The notes: generated from the letters alone by a model not told the origin. A stretch of 64,000 nt of DNA from Anaerolineae bacterium (GCA_019637635.1 JAHBVI010000019.1:1-64000), one strand, 5' to 3'. Numbered from the stretch's first letter, positions 17,011 through 27,476 are shown. Translations and numbers: made by a program.

Positions 17011-18057
17011 ATGATGAACGCCAAACGCCTGATCGGGCCGGTGTTTCTGCTGGCCTGCCTGATTCTCATTCTGATCGCCTGTGGCGCGGCCGAAGGGCCA
17101 CAGGCACAAGTTGTAGAAGTAACGCGCGTAGTCACCGAAACTGTGGTGGAAACAGTCGAGTTAGAAGGAGTCATGGTGGAAGTTACCCATGTGGTGGTGG
17201 AAACCGTTGTTATGGCCGAAGGTGACACGGCGGCTCCACCACAACCCATTGGCACGGCCGTCCACCAGACCGCCCAACAACAGCGCCTCATTATCAAAAA
17301 CGGCCACATGCACATCACCGTGGAGGACACGGACACGGCCGTAAACCAGGCCACAGACACGGCCGTGCAGCTTGGCGGCTACATTATTAGCCAACAGGTA
17401 TGGGATGATGGCGCGTACCGTTTTGCCACCATGCGCCTGGCCGTGCCAGTGCTGCGTTTTGAAGACGCCCTACGCGCTTTCCGCGCCCTGGGTACCGTCA
17501 CCAACGAAGCCGCCTCTGGGGAGGACGTCACCGATCAATATGTGGATTTACAATCCCGCCTGGACAATCTGCTCGCCACCCGTGACCGGCTGCGCGCTTT
17601 TTTGGCCCAGGCCACCACCATTGAAGAAGCCCTGCGCATCAATGAAGAGCTAAAACAGGTGGAAGAAGAAATCGCCGTCATTCAAGGTCGGCTGCACTAT
17701 CTGGCGGATCGGGCGGCTTTTTCCACCGTAGACCTGACGCTCAATCCCTTCATTCCCACGCCCACGCCCCAGCCCACCGTCAGCCCACCGCCGCTGCCCA
17801 CACCCGCCGCCTGGAATCCCGGTGATACGGCCCAATTAGCCACCTTGCGCCTCACCCAAACATCCCAATCGGTGGCCGACTTCACTCTTTACCGCCTGAT
17901 CACCTGGACGCCGTGGCTGTTGCTGCTGCTGCTCATGGCCGTGCCTGTTCGCCGGTTATATCATCGCTATTGGTTGCCATCCCCGGCAAAACCATCCAGG
18001 CCGCAGCTATGGACGCCGGAGGATGAAGAGCAGGCCGGCACAGATAATAAAAGGTAA
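17011..18057 (+). CDS. DUF4349 lipoprotein
   Basis: 348 residues. N-terminal signal with lipobox LIAC, then Val-rich repeats (EVTRVVTETVVETVE), the DUF4349 domain (about 90-250: LIIKNGHMHITVEDTDTAV, GGYIISQQ, VTDQYVDLQSRLDNL) including a coiled-coil, and a C-terminal membrane helix (LLLLLLMAVPVRRL) near 310. Members are membrane-anchored surface proteins of unknown function. AAGGAGAAGAT precedes the ATG. Confidence 0.88.
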   Translation: MMNAKRLIGPVFLLACLILILIACGAAEGPQAQVVEVTRVVTETVVETVELEGVMVEVTHVVVETVVMAEGDTAAPPQPIGTAVHQTAQQQRLIIKNGHMHITVEDTDTAVNQATDTAVQLGGYIISQQVWDDGAYRFATMRLAVPVLRFEDALRAFRALGTVTNEAASGEDVTDQYVDLQSRLDNLLATRDRLRAFLAQATTIEEALRINEELKQVEEEIAVIQGRLHYLADRAAFSTVDLTLNPFIPTPTPQPTVSPPPLPTPAAWNPGDTAQLATLRLTQTSQSVADFTLYRLITWTPWLLLLLLMAVPVRRLYHRYWLPSPAKPSRPQLWTPEDEEQAGTDNKR

Positions 18058-18087
18058 TCGGTTACGCAAGTAATTGGTTACGCAAAC

Positions 18088-18190
18088 CCGGCGAATAATT
18101 CGCGGCTACGCCAGGCGAAGGCCACCTGCACGGTCTGGCAATAGTCGGCGAAGGCCGACTTGGCTTTCTGTAGACGCGGTTTTAACCGCT
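18088..18190. repeat. AGTCGGCGAAGGCCGACT element, copy 1
   Basis: Core palindrome AGTCGGCGAAGGCCGACT at 18143-18160, flanked by GGCGAAGGCC and by a TGTAGACGCGGTTTTAACCGC tract. Related copies at 29579 and (inverted) 53199. No gene is in 18058-18298 otherwise. Confidence 0.75.
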
Positions 18191-18298
18191 CCGACGGCCG
18201 TACCCCAATAGTCCATCAGCCACACAGTAAACGGCTCAGTAAACGGCGGCAGAGGATGGTACAATGCGGGCATGTTCAACTGAAGGAGGAACATCTAT

Positions 18299-19963
18299 AT
18301 GCGCATTTTGATTGTATTAACCATCTTGTTTTGTCTGTTATTGGTGGCATTGGCGCCGGGCACGGCCGTGCGCGCCACCCCAGACGCCGTTGAAGCCCAC
18401 GGCCCCACCATTCGCGCCAGCGTCAGCAGCGGCGGCGGGCAGGGTAACGCCGCCAGTTCTCGTCCGGCAGTCTCCGCCGACGGCCGTTACATTGCCTTTA
18501 GTTCTGATGCCGCCAACCTGGTCAGCGGCGATACCAACGGCGTGCGTGACATCTTCGTGTATGACCGCGTCGCCAATACCACCCAGCGCGTCAGCATCCG
18601 CACCGGCGGTGAGCAGGCCAACGGCACCAGCTTTTCCCCGGCCATTTCTGACGACGGCCGTGTGGTTGCCTTTTACTCGCTGGCCTCCAACCTGGTCAGC
18701 GGCGACACCAACGGCCGTGCCGACGTGTTCGCCCACGACCGCCAGACGGGGCAGACCAGCTTGATGAGCGTGGTTCTGAATGGCACAGCCAATGGCGACA
18801 GCCGCGACCCGGACATTTCCGGCGACGGCCGTTACGTTGTCTTTGCTTCCAGCGCCAGCAATCTGGTCGGCGGCGACACCAATCAGGCGGACGACATTTT
18901 CCGATGGGATCGGGTTGCGCTGATAATGGAACGCATCAGCGTAGACAGCAATGGCGCGCAGGCCAATAATTTCAGCCGCAACCCGGCCATCAACGGCAAT
19001 GGGCAGCGCATTGTCTTCACGTCCGATGCCGGCAATCTGGTAGCCGGCGACGGCAACTTCACCGCCGACATCTTCCTGCGCGACACCTCCACCGGCATCA
19101 CCAGCCGCGTCAGCATCACCGACGGCGGCGGCGAGGCCAATGGCACAAGCTGGCTGCCGGATATTTCCAGCGGCGGCCAACACATCGTTTTTGTCTCCTT
19201 TGCCACCAATCTGGTGGGCAATGATAACAACGGTTACGCCGATGTATTCTTGCGCAACACCGGCACCGGGCGCACCCACATCATCAGCATTGCCACCGAC
19301 GGCGCCCAGGGCAATAACGCCAGCGAAGACCCGTCCGTCTCCGCCGACGGCCGCTACGTCGCTTTTGATTCTTTTGCCACTTCCCTCAGCCCCGGCACCA
19401 GCCCCGATTTGCGTAAGCTGTTCGTGCGCGACCGCACCACCAACACGCTGCTGTTAGCCAGCATCAGCACCCAGGGCATTATTGGCAACCAGGGCAGCCG
19501 GGAGGCGGCGCTGGCGGCCAACGGCCGTTACGTTGCCTACACCTCAGACGCCACCAACCTGGTCGCCAATGACACCAATCAGGTGGCCGATGTTTTCCTG
19601 CATGACTTTATCGGCCCGCCGACCCTGAGCGTGAACTTTTCAGCCGGCGCGCCGGGCAGCATTTTTGTATTCGAGGGTACCAATTGGCAGGCGAACAGCA
19701 CGGCCGTTGTCCGGGCTAATGGCGTCACCCTCGGCGATGTGAATACCGACGGCAGCGGCAACCTCACCTTCCAGATTGTCACCGGCGGCGCGACCCAACA
19801 GGGCCTTTATATCATCTCCGTTACCCAGGGCAGCGCCCAACTGAGCCGCAGTATCCTGGTGCGCGATGACGCCCCCTTGCGGCCCGGCACTGGCGGCGGT
19901 TTGGGCCTGCCCGACGGCATCGCTCTGGACGAGTTTATCTATCTACCCATCATTCGCCGCTAA
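18299..19963 (+). CDS. Secreted PD40/TolB-like seven-bladed propeller protein
   Basis: 554 residues with signal peptide (ILIVLTILFCLLLVALAPGTAVRA). Seven PD40-type repeats follow, each SADGRYIAFSSDAANLVSGD-like, fitting a seven-bladed propeller. After it comes an Ig-like strand region (residues about 440-530) and the tail EFIYLPIIRR. A TACAAT box (18260-18265) and AAGGAGG 10 nt before ATG 18299 give a normal leadered start. Probably extracellular binding or scaffold; no catalytic motif. Confidence 0.85.
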   Translation: MRILIVLTILFCLLLVALAPGTAVRATPDAVEAHGPTIRASVSSGGGQGNAASSRPAVSADGRYIAFSSDAANLVSGDTNGVRDIFVYDRVANTTQRVSIRTGGEQANGTSFSPAISDDGRVVAFYSLASNLVSGDTNGRADVFAHDRQTGQTSLMSVVLNGTANGDSRDPDISGDGRYVVFASSASNLVGGDTNQADDIFRWDRVALIMERISVDSNGAQANNFSRNPAINGNGQRIVFTSDAGNLVAGDGNFTADIFLRDTSTGITSRVSITDGGGEANGTSWLPDISSGGQHIVFVSFATNLVGNDNNGYADVFLRNTGTGRTHIISIATDGAQGNNASEDPSVSADGRYVAFDSFATSLSPGTSPDLRKLFVRDRTTNTLLLASISTQGIIGNQGSREAALAANGRYVAYTSDATNLVANDTNQVADVFLHDFIGPPTLSVNFSAGAPGSIFVFEGTNWQANSTAVVRANGVTLGDVNTDGSGNLTFQIVTGGATQQGLYIISVTQGSAQLSRSILVRDDAPLRPGTGGGLGLPDGIALDEFIYLPIIRR

Positions 19964-19968
19964 TGAGA

Positions 19969-20001
19969 AGACCCGAAGGGTTTCAAAAACCCTTCGGGTC
20001 T
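19969..20001. repeat. AGACCCGAAGGG hairpin
   Basis: AGACCCGAAGGGTTT and its inverse with a 3-nt loop. Same outer AGACC/GGTCT ends as the AGACCTGACAGG palindromes but a different core, so a sibling family. Confidence 0.8.
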
Positions 20002-20111
20002 GTACAATGGCCGGATAATGGCTTAACATTATCCGCGTATTCAACTGTTGTTCACGGCCGTCAGGCCAGCCGTAGCGGTAATTGCCTGCCAATTGCCGGG
20101 GAGGAACTATC

Positions 20112-23100
20112 ATGTCAAACCGTGTATGCATTTTGTTGTTGGCACTGGTGATGGGGCTGCTGCTGCCTACGGCCGTATCCCGCGCCCTGCTTACGCTGTC
20201 ATTGGCTGAAGGGGTGGGGGCGGATACGGCCGTTGCCCCTCACAACAATCCCATTCCCCAGGGCGCCTACCTTATCACCGACTGGTACAGTCAAGGCAAC
20301 CAATCCCTGCACAAAGGGGCCGGCATCATCAGCTACTACAACCTTGCCGTTTTTGGGCAAAACACCTGCACCGCCTTCGGCGATCCCTACTCACCACTCA
20401 ACAGCCCCTGGGCGCCCGGCCCCTACACCTACCACTACCGCATCCGCATCCCCGCCAGCTACCCCCACAACATCGTCCGCGTGGAAATCTTCGACCCCGA
20501 CTCCATCAACGCCAATAACCCCGGCCCGTTCACCATCACCCGCACCCAGGCCGCCATAGCTGCCGGGCTGCCGGTGACCACAACCGCCAGTTGCAGCACT
20601 ACCCAACGCGACAACTGCGTCCTGGATACCGGCGAATTACAACTGGTCATTAGCGATGCACTGACATTGGCAGACATCAATCCCTACTACTTCTGGCGCG
20701 TAGATGAAAATCGAGGTCAGGGTACACCGCCCGGTAATGGCAATTGTGCCGAAACACCGGCTTACAATGCCGGGTATAACACCCGCACCCTCTTTGAACT
20801 GCTTTACTTTGCCCAAGAGCCAGATGGCGCCATCGTCCGGCAAGACCTGGCCCATTACACCGGGCAGGTGGGTGACGGCGTGCGCGATACCGGCGACCAC
20901 AGCACCAACCGGCGCTGGGTTTCGCCCGGCGCATCACCCAGTTACGATCAACCCGTCTTCGTGCCTGCAGACCCCGGTTCACCAGGGGATTTTGAAATTG
21001 ATCTCACTACCGAAACCCCTAACATCCTGGTAGACCCGGATACCGGAGACCGCTATCTCTACTTCAACGTCACCGCTATGGATGGCGCATCTGAAAACAG
21101 CTTCCACATTTGGGCCGGTCCACCCATTTATACGGCCACAGTTCCCGGTGAGGTCAACGCCCGCAACTTGTTGGCCCTCAATTCCCCCGGCAGCCACAGC
21201 GCCAAAGGGGTAGAAGTAACGGCCGTGACCAACCTGCTGCTTAACAACTATTATCATTTTCCTCTGGACATACCGCTGACAAGCCTCAGCGTAGATTATG
21301 CCGGTTCTGACGTAAACTTCACCGTTTTTGACATCGATCAGGGAGGTGCTTCTCCCATCACCATCACCCTGGATACCATCCACCCCGGTGACTGGTCATT
21401 GGTTTTTGGCCAGCCGGGCGTACCTGACCCTGATGGCGGTGTGCGCAACTGCCTGCCAGGTTTAGGCAACTGTAACAATCAGTTCGTCACGCCTCCCTAT
21501 ACCATCACTCTACCCACTAATACAGATTGTGACTATACCAATCCAGCCCCGCAGACCTGTACGCCGTTTTATGGTGGTATGCTGACGGCGCGTTACCGCA
21601 GCGGCGTTCTTAATAATACCTATTATGACACCTTCTTATGGCAGGTAACGCTGCCCACGCCGCCACCCACCACCGACCCCACCGTCGGCTGCTCCGCCTT
21701 CCCTATCATCATTCAGGAAGGCGCACGCTCGGTCCCCCAGGTGCTTTATGAATCCATAACAGGAGATCCTGCCTTCTATCCTAATCCCGCGCCGCCCTAT
21801 AGCAGCTACATCAACCACCGGCCCAATGTGCCGCTGCTTGGCTCTGCCCCGGACGGAGAAATAGTGGGTGAAGGCGACATGTTCCTGGTGCAAAATGGCA
21901 GTGGGGCGGGCGGTTTCAGCTGGCTGCGCTGGAATCAGTATGTTTTGGCAAACGCTGACACCCTGGAACACGGCCTGACCTGGCCAGGCGACAGCCGGGA
22001 TTATTGGACTGTTGCCCCTGGTCAGTCGCCGCCCAACCCTCCCTTCCCACATGGGGTTTATGGCTATATTGATTACAACGATCCTACTGACACATTCATG
22101 CACATAGGTGATTGGGTCATGGCCAATACCGGTGCGGTTAACAGTATTGGCGTGCGCACAGCCCTGGAGGATCATATTGATCTCGGCCGGGTGCTGCGCC
22201 TGCCTGTTTACAACAATTTTGTCGGGACAGGTAGCAATGCCCGTTATCAGATGTCTGGTTTTGCCCTTTTCCGGCTGGCCGGTTACCAATTATCGGCATC
22301 TGAAACCTATCTGCTGCTGGAATTCATGCGTTGGGACGAAAGCTGCGGGCAAGCCAATGTCGCTCTTAATGCCGTTTCCATCAATGGCCCCACAGTGGGC
22401 GTCGCCAATACCAATTACACCTTTACCGCGACGGCCGTACCCCTTTACGCCACCACACCCATCACTTACGTCTGGCAGATTGATGGACACGCGCCCATCA
22501 CCAACGTGAATGGCGTTATGGATGTAGTCAGCCTGAGTTGGCCCATAACCGGGACGTATACACTGACGGTCACGGCCGTGAACCCCTTTGGCGATCCTGT
22601 CACGGCCGTCCATGCCATCAACATCGAACAACTCCAACCCGACCTGACCGTCATCGGTCCGCCACAGTTGCTGACGCCGCTGCCGGTGGGCGCCGGGCTG
22701 CCTGTCTCCTTCACCGTCACCATTACCAACAGCGGCGACGCCGACGTGACCAGCCAGTTTTTTGTAGACGTGTTCATAGACCCCACCATCGTCCTCACCA
22801 CCGGTATCCCCATCAGTGAGAGCAGTGGCTTCACGGCCGTGCCCGCCCTGGCTGTGGGTGAAAGTGTCACCCTCACCATCAACGCCCCGCTCGGTTTCCC
22901 CGAATTGCCACCCACCCATACCGTCTACGCCATGGTGGACTCGCTGGAAAATATCGCCGAAAGCGACGAGACGAACAACGTCTCTGCATCGCTGACGGTG
23001 ACGGACGTGCGCCCCTTGCTGGCGGGCGTCACCATCTTTGGCCCGGCGTTGGGGCTGACCGGCGAAACGTATACCTTCACGGCCGTCGTCACTCCCACCG

Positions 23101-23696
23101 CTATCACCGACCCCATTACCTACACCTGGTACCTGGACGGCGCGCCCACGCTGACGATGACCAACGGCACGGCCGTGCCCATTAGCCTCACCTTCCCCCT
23201 CACCGGCACGTTCGACCTGCTGGTCATGGCTTCACACGGCTTCAACACCGTCACCGACACGCACACCATTGTCATCACCGACACGTCCATCGTTGACCTG
23301 GCCGTCATGGGCGCGCCGCACCTGCTGACGCCGGGCTGGATTCGGCCGGAGCAGCCGGTCAGCTTCACCGTCACCATTGCCAACATGGGCAATGTGCCCC
23401 TCACCAGCCCCATTCAGACGGACATCTTCCTGCACCCGGCCATCGTTCTCAGCGACTCCATTCCCATCACTCAGAGCCAGGGGTTGGTGGTGATTGAAGG
23501 GTTGGCGGTGGGAGAAACGGCCGTACTCACCTTCACCATCCCCCCCGGCTTCCCTCCCGGCTCACTCCACCAGCAGGTGTATGTGATGGTAGATTCGCTC
23601 CAGGCCATCGCCGAAGCGGACGAAAGCAACAATGTTTCGCTGCCGCTGGACGTAGTGGTGGGACGGCCGTTGTATTTGCCAATTGTGCTAAAGTAA
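20112..23696 (+). CDS. Large secreted protein with PKD-like and CARDB domains
   Basis: 1194 residues from ATG 20112 (GGAGGAA 6 nt upstream). Signal peptide (ILLLALVMGLLLPTAVSRA). Residues about 40-760 are an extracellular region without recognised domain. From about 770 there is alternation of PKD/Ig-like (YTFTATAVPLYATTPITYVW) and CARDB-type domains (PDLTVIGPPQLLTPLPVGAG, ending DETNNVSASLTV), twice. It ends RPLYLPIVLK, the shared C-terminal tail. Probably a surface adhesin or ligand-binding protein. Eleven octamers inside. Confidence 0.8.
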   Translation: MSNRVCILLLALVMGLLLPTAVSRALLTLSLAEGVGADTAVAPHNNPIPQGAYLITDWYSQGNQSLHKGAGIISYYNLAVFGQNTCTAFGDPYSPLNSPWAPGPYTYHYRIRIPASYPHNIVRVEIFDPDSINANNPGPFTITRTQAAIAAGLPVTTTASCSTTQRDNCVLDTGELQLVISDALTLADINPYYFWRVDENRGQGTPPGNGNCAETPAYNAGYNTRTLFELLYFAQEPDGAIVRQDLAHYTGQVGDGVRDTGDHSTNRRWVSPGASPSYDQPVFVPADPGSPGDFEIDLTTETPNILVDPDTGDRYLYFNVTAMDGASENSFHIWAGPPIYTATVPGEVNARNLLALNSPGSHSAKGVEVTAVTNLLLNNYYHFPLDIPLTSLSVDYAGSDVNFTVFDIDQGGASPITITLDTIHPGDWSLVFGQPGVPDPDGGVRNCLPGLGNCNNQFVTPPYTITLPTNTDCDYTNPAPQTCTPFYGGMLTARYRSGVLNNTYYDTFLWQVTLPTPPPTTDPTVGCSAFPIIIQEGARSVPQVLYESITGDPAFYPNPAPPYSSYINHRPNVPLLGSAPDGEIVGEGDMFLVQNGSGAGGFSWLRWNQYVLANADTLEHGLTWPGDSRDYWTVAPGQSPPNPPFPHGVYGYIDYNDPTDTFMHIGDWVMANTGAVNSIGVRTALEDHIDLGRVLRLPVYNNFVGTGSNARYQMSGFALFRLAGYQLSASETYLLLEFMRWDESCGQANVALNAVSINGPTVGVANTNYTFTATAVPLYATTPITYVWQIDGHAPITNVNGVMDVVSLSWPITGTYTLTVTAVNPFGDPVTAVHAINIEQLQPDLTVIGPPQLLTPLPVGAGLPVSFTVTITNSGDADVTSQFFVDVFIDPTIVLTTGIPISESSGFTAVPALAVGESVTLTINAPLGFPELPPTHTVYAMVDSLENIAESDETNNVSASLTVTDVRPLLAGVTIFGPALGLTGETYTFTAVVTPTAITDPITYTWYLDGAPTLTMTNGTAVPISLTFPLTGTFDLLVMASHGFNTVTDTHTIVITDTSIVDLAVMGAPHLLTPGWIRPEQPVSFTVTIANMGNVPLTSPIQTDIFLHPAIVLSDSIPITQSQGLVVIEGLAVGETAVLTFTIPPGFPPGSLHQQVYVMVDSLQAIAEADESNNVSLPLDVVVGRPLYLPIVLK

Positions 23697-23750
23697 TCAA
23701 GTAATCAAGTAATTGGGTAATTGGGGCGATCAATTACCCAATTACTCAAT
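23693..23750. repeat. Hairpin, family AATTGGGT
   Basis: GTAATTGGGTAATTG (23709-23723) and its perfect inverse (23731-23745): 15-bp stem, 7-nt loop, plus flanking GTAATCAA copies. Confidence 0.85.
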
Positions 23751-23774
23751 CTCCCCATCTCCCCTCTCCCATGC

Positions 23775-23780
23775 TACAAT
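23775..23780 (+). promoter_or_regulatory. -10 box for leaderless kinase gene
   Basis: TACAAT, then 6 nt (GCCCCC), then the ATG at 23787. No Shine-Dalgarno. The -35 region is not recognisable in CT-rich sequence. Confidence 0.5.
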
Positions 23781-23786
23781 GCCCCC

Positions 23787-26756
23787 ATGACAACTCCCCC
23801 CACCTTTGGCCGATACGAAATTAAAGAACAGCTAGGGCGCGGCGGCATGGCCTCCGTCTTCCGCGCCTATGATCCCCGCTTCAAGCGGGATGTGGCCGTC
23901 AAAGTATTGCCCCGTGAACTGCTGTTGGATGACCCCCAATTCCGCGCCCGTTTTGAGCGCGAGGCAGAAACCATTGCCGCCCTGGAACACCCGGCCATTG
24001 TGCCCGTCTACGACTTTGGTGAAGAAAACGGCCAGCCCTACCTGGTGATGCGGCTGATGAGCGGCGGCTCGCTGGCCGAGCGCATTGCCCAGGGGCCAAT
24101 GCCCGCCCGCGAAGCCGCCCACATTTTGCGGCGCATCGGTTCGGCGCTGGATCAGGCGCATGACAAAGGGATCATTCACCGCGACTTGAAGCCGGGCAAC
24201 ATCTTGTTTGATCAATATGGCGAGGCGTATCTGGCCGATTTTGGCATTGTGCGGCTGAAACAGGCGGGGGGCACATTGACGGCCACAGGCGGCATGGTGG
24301 GCACCCCCGCTTATATGAGTCCCGAACAGATACAGGGTAAAGAGCTAGACGGCCGTACCGACATTTACGCCCTGGGTATCATCGTCTTTGAAATGCTCAC
24401 CGGCAAAAAGCCTTACGACGCCGACACCCCGGCCATGATGCTGGTGAAACAGATCACCGAACCGATGCCCCGCGTGCTGGAGGTGAACCCTGACCTGCCG
24501 CCCGGCTGCGAATACGTCGTCACCCGCGCCACCGCCAAAGAAGCAGACGGCCGTTTTGCCAAAGCAGGCGAAATGGCCGACACGCTGGCCTCTGCCCTGC
24601 AAGGGCAAGAGTTTGAACTGCCACCCACCCAACCGGCGGCTACCCCCCCGACCATTTCTGCCGCGCCAATTGCGGAGCCAACGGCCGTGACCCCCTCTCT
24701 CCCACCAGAGGCGCCTACCACTTCACGACGTGTACCCGTTTGGGTGTGGGCGGTGGCTGGCATCCTGCTGCTGTTTGTCTGCGGCGGCCTGGCCATTGCC
24801 GCCACGAACCGGATCAGCCGGGAAATGGAAAGGGTGTTTGCCCGCATTGAAGGTGGAGGAATCCCCCCTATAACCAGGAATCCACCGAGGGAATCTGTCA
24901 CTCCGCGCCCATTTACTACGCCGCCGCCTACAACCGTCTGGGTGAAAACGGCCGCCACGCCAGATAATGTCACCCAAATAGTGGCTCTGCAACGGTTGGG
25001 CCGGGGCACATTGTACGCCGCTGCTCTCAGCCGGGACGGCAACCGGCTGGCGCTGGGCAGCAGCGTGGGCGTCTGGATTTATGACGCCCACTCGTTAAGC
25101 CCCATCCAGTTGTTAGAGGGGCATACGGATCGGGTCACGGCCGTGTCCTGGTCGCCGGACGGCCGTCAGGTAGCCTCCGCCAGTTGGGATGGCACCATCC
25201 GCGTGTGGGATGTGGAGTCAGGCGAGCAACAACGCCAGATTCAGAGCAATGACCAGTTCATCGCTCTGGATTGGTCGCCGGATGGCAGTTTGCTGGCAGC
25301 CACTACCTGGGGTGGCCCGATTTTGTTGTACGACCCCATGACTACGCAAAAAATGGGTGAGCTGGTGGGGCATGAAAGCAGTGTCACCCGGCTGGCCTGG
25401 TCGCCAGATGGGGCGCTGCTGGCTTCGGCCGATAACGGCGACCCGGCCACCATCCGTTTGTGGGATGTGGCAGCGCGGGCGGAAACGGCCCCGCCACTGA
25501 ACGGCCACACCGACGAAATCGCTAACCTCACCTGGTCGGCCGACAGCGCCCGCCTCATTTCCAGCAGTTTTGATTCCACCGCCCGTGTCTGGGGCGCAGA
25601 CGGCACGGAACAGCTTGTGTTGGGTGGGCACGAATATGGCGTGTATGATGCCGCCTGGTCGCCGGACGAATCGCAGATTTTGACAACGGGCGGTGACAAC
25701 ACCGTGCGGCTGTGGGATGCCGCCACCGGTGGGCAGATCCGCGCCCTGCCCAGCCCCCTCAGCCCGGCCGTCCGCCTGATCTGGCTGGCCGCCACCAACC
25801 AGATCATTACCTTCCTGGCCGATGGCACGATTATGCAGGTGGATGCCTCTACTGATTCGATTGTGCAGGAAATTCACGACCATACAGCCAGTGTGTCCAG
25901 TGTGGCCTGGTCGCCCGATGGTCAGTTGTTAGCCAGCGGTGGCGATGATGGCCTGGTACACCTGTGGCAGCCGGCGACAGGAGAGGAATGGGAGTATTTG
26001 ACAGCGCATGAGTATGGCGTTACGGCCGTCGCCTTTTCTAGCGATGGATCGTTATTGGCCTCGGCCGGGGGCGATGGTTTTTTGCGCATTTGGGATGTGG
26101 CCGAATTGCGGCAGGTGAATGAGTGGGTGGACCCGGATTATGGCGGCTTTAGTGCGCTGGCCTATCATCCCTATGCCCCCTCTCCCTGGCTGGCGGTGGC
26201 GGATTGGGATGGCCATGTCTGGATTTTGGATGCGACTGACCTGACGGTGCTGGCGGATTGGCAGGTGTTTGACGAAGCAGCTGTGACTGATCTGGTCTGG
26301 TCACCAAATGGCTCTATGCTGGCTACGGCGGGGGAGGACACGGCCGTGCGCCTGTGGGTGGACCTTAATGAGGACGTTGGTGATGACCCTACGCTGTTTG
26401 GGGAACTGGCCGGGCATGATGATATTGTCAGCGGTATCTCCTGGTCGCCGGACATGGGGGAGATAACCACGAGCAGCCATGACAACCTGGTGCGCGTCTG
26501 GGACAATGAGGAAGTGTGGCAACAAGACTTGCATGATCTGGCTATGAGCGTGGCCTGGTCGCCGGCCGGATTCCCCATAGCGGCTGCCCGATATGATGGC
26601 ACACTGTTTTTGTTTGATCCGCGCAACGGCCGTGAACTGCGCCAGCTTTCCGGCCATGTGGGGTCGGTGGACAGCCTGGCCTGGTCGCCCGATGGGGCAT
26701 GGCTGGCCTCCGGCAGCAGCGATGGCACGGTGATTATTTGGGGGATTGCGCCGTAA
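23787..26756 (+). CDS. Ser/Thr protein kinase fused to WD40 propeller
   Basis: 989 residues. PknB-type kinase: GRGGMASVF (Gly loop), VAVKVL (Lys), HRDLKPGN (catalytic Asp, about residue 130), ADFGIV, and GTPAYMSPEQ. A membrane helix (VPVWVWAVAGILLLFVCGG, about 316-338) follows, then a Thr/Pro linker and about 590 residues of WD40 repeats, each with LAWSPDG and a terminal (V/L)W(D/V). The propellers would be outside the cell and may sense a ligand, controlling the cytoplasmic kinase. Start chosen at 23787 because upstream sequence is repeat. Confidence 0.92.
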   Translation: MTTPPTFGRYEIKEQLGRGGMASVFRAYDPRFKRDVAVKVLPRELLLDDPQFRARFEREAETIAALEHPAIVPVYDFGEENGQPYLVMRLMSGGSLAERIAQGPMPAREAAHILRRIGSALDQAHDKGIIHRDLKPGNILFDQYGEAYLADFGIVRLKQAGGTLTATGGMVGTPAYMSPEQIQGKELDGRTDIYALGIIVFEMLTGKKPYDADTPAMMLVKQITEPMPRVLEVNPDLPPGCEYVVTRATAKEADGRFAKAGEMADTLASALQGQEFELPPTQPAATPPTISAAPIAEPTAVTPSLPPEAPTTSRRVPVWVWAVAGILLLFVCGGLAIAATNRISREMERVFARIEGGGIPPITRNPPRESVTPRPFTTPPPTTVWVKTAATPDNVTQIVALQRLGRGTLYAAALSRDGNRLALGSSVGVWIYDAHSLSPIQLLEGHTDRVTAVSWSPDGRQVASASWDGTIRVWDVESGEQQRQIQSNDQFIALDWSPDGSLLAATTWGGPILLYDPMTTQKMGELVGHESSVTRLAWSPDGALLASADNGDPATIRLWDVAARAETAPPLNGHTDEIANLTWSADSARLISSSFDSTARVWGADGTEQLVLGGHEYGVYDAAWSPDESQILTTGGDNTVRLWDAATGGQIRALPSPLSPAVRLIWLAATNQIITFLADGTIMQVDASTDSIVQEIHDHTASVSSVAWSPDGQLLASGGDDGLVHLWQPATGEEWEYLTAHEYGVTAVAFSSDGSLLASAGGDGFLRIWDVAELRQVNEWVDPDYGGFSALAYHPYAPSPWLAVADWDGHVWILDATDLTVLADWQVFDEAAVTDLVWSPNGSMLATAGEDTAVRLWVDLNEDVGDDPTLFGELAGHDDIVSGISWSPDMGEITTSSHDNLVRVWDNEEVWQQDLHDLAMSVAWSPAGFPIAAARYDGTLFLFDPRNGRELRQLSGHVGSVDSLAWSPDGAWLASGSSDGTVIIWGIAP

Positions 26757-26802
26757 ATTGACAGGGGGCACGGCCGTTGACTACAATCCCCACGATGAAC
26801 AG

Positions 26803-26851
26803 CCGGAGGGGAGGCTTTAGCCGTTTGTTTCGGCTAAAGCCTCCCCTCCGG
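26803..26851. other. Perfect 21-bp hairpin
   Basis: Arms 26803-26823 and 26831-26851, 7-nt loop (TTTGTTT). No T-run follows, so it is either a strong read-through barrier after the kinase or a 5' structure of the next gene: a TACAAT at 26782-26787 lies upstream of it. Confidence 0.8.
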
Positions 26852-26870
26852 AAGAGAGCAGCATGAAACC

Positions 26871-27476
26871 ATGACCCAGGCGACACAACTTTTACCACCG
26901 GCGGATCAAACCCATCGCTGGCCGGAACAGGGGCAGTGGACGTATGAGGATTATGTGCGTTTGCCGGATGACGGCCGTCGCTATGAAATCATCGAAGGAG
27001 TGCTTTATATGGCTAATGCTCCCTCTTAAGACCATCAGTTTACAGTAACTGCTATTTCCCGCATTATGGGGAACTTTGCTACTGATAAAGAGGCTGGCGT
27101 TGTGATCACCGTTCCGTTTGAGGTGCATTTGCCGGGCATAGCCAAACCGGTGCAGCCCGATATTCTCTTTATCCGCACCGAACGCCAGCCCGCATCGGGT
27201 ACACAAATTTTTGAAGGCGCGCCGGATTTAATTGTCGAGGTACTCTCCCCAGGCAGTCTGCGGCTGGATCAATATGTAAAATTTGGCGCTTATGAACGGG
27301 CCGGCGTGCGTGAATACTGGATTGCCGACCCCAAAACTCGTGTCATCACCATTTATTATCTGCCAGAGAACGGCCCGGAATATGTCCTGTTCGGCCAGTT
27401 CACGGCCAACGAAACCGTGCAATCGAAACTTCTCCCTGGATTGGAGTTTGTAGCCGGAACTGTTTTTCCGTTATGA
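26871..27476 (+). pseudogene. Uma2-family (DUF820) nuclease gene with in-frame TAA
   Basis: ATG 26871 opens MTQATQLLPPADQ, and WTYEDYVRLPDDGRRYEII is the Uma2 N-terminus. After NAPS the frame meets TAA at 27027-27029 and then continues in the same frame with DHQFTVTAISRIMGN and the rest: QPDILFI, DLIVEVLSPGS, REYWIADP. Only this one codon disrupts it; everything else is intact. Uma2 is a restriction-endonuclease-like fold of unclear role. A recent nonsense mutation or assembly error is likeliest; a truncated product could start at ATG 27066. Confidence 0.8.
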
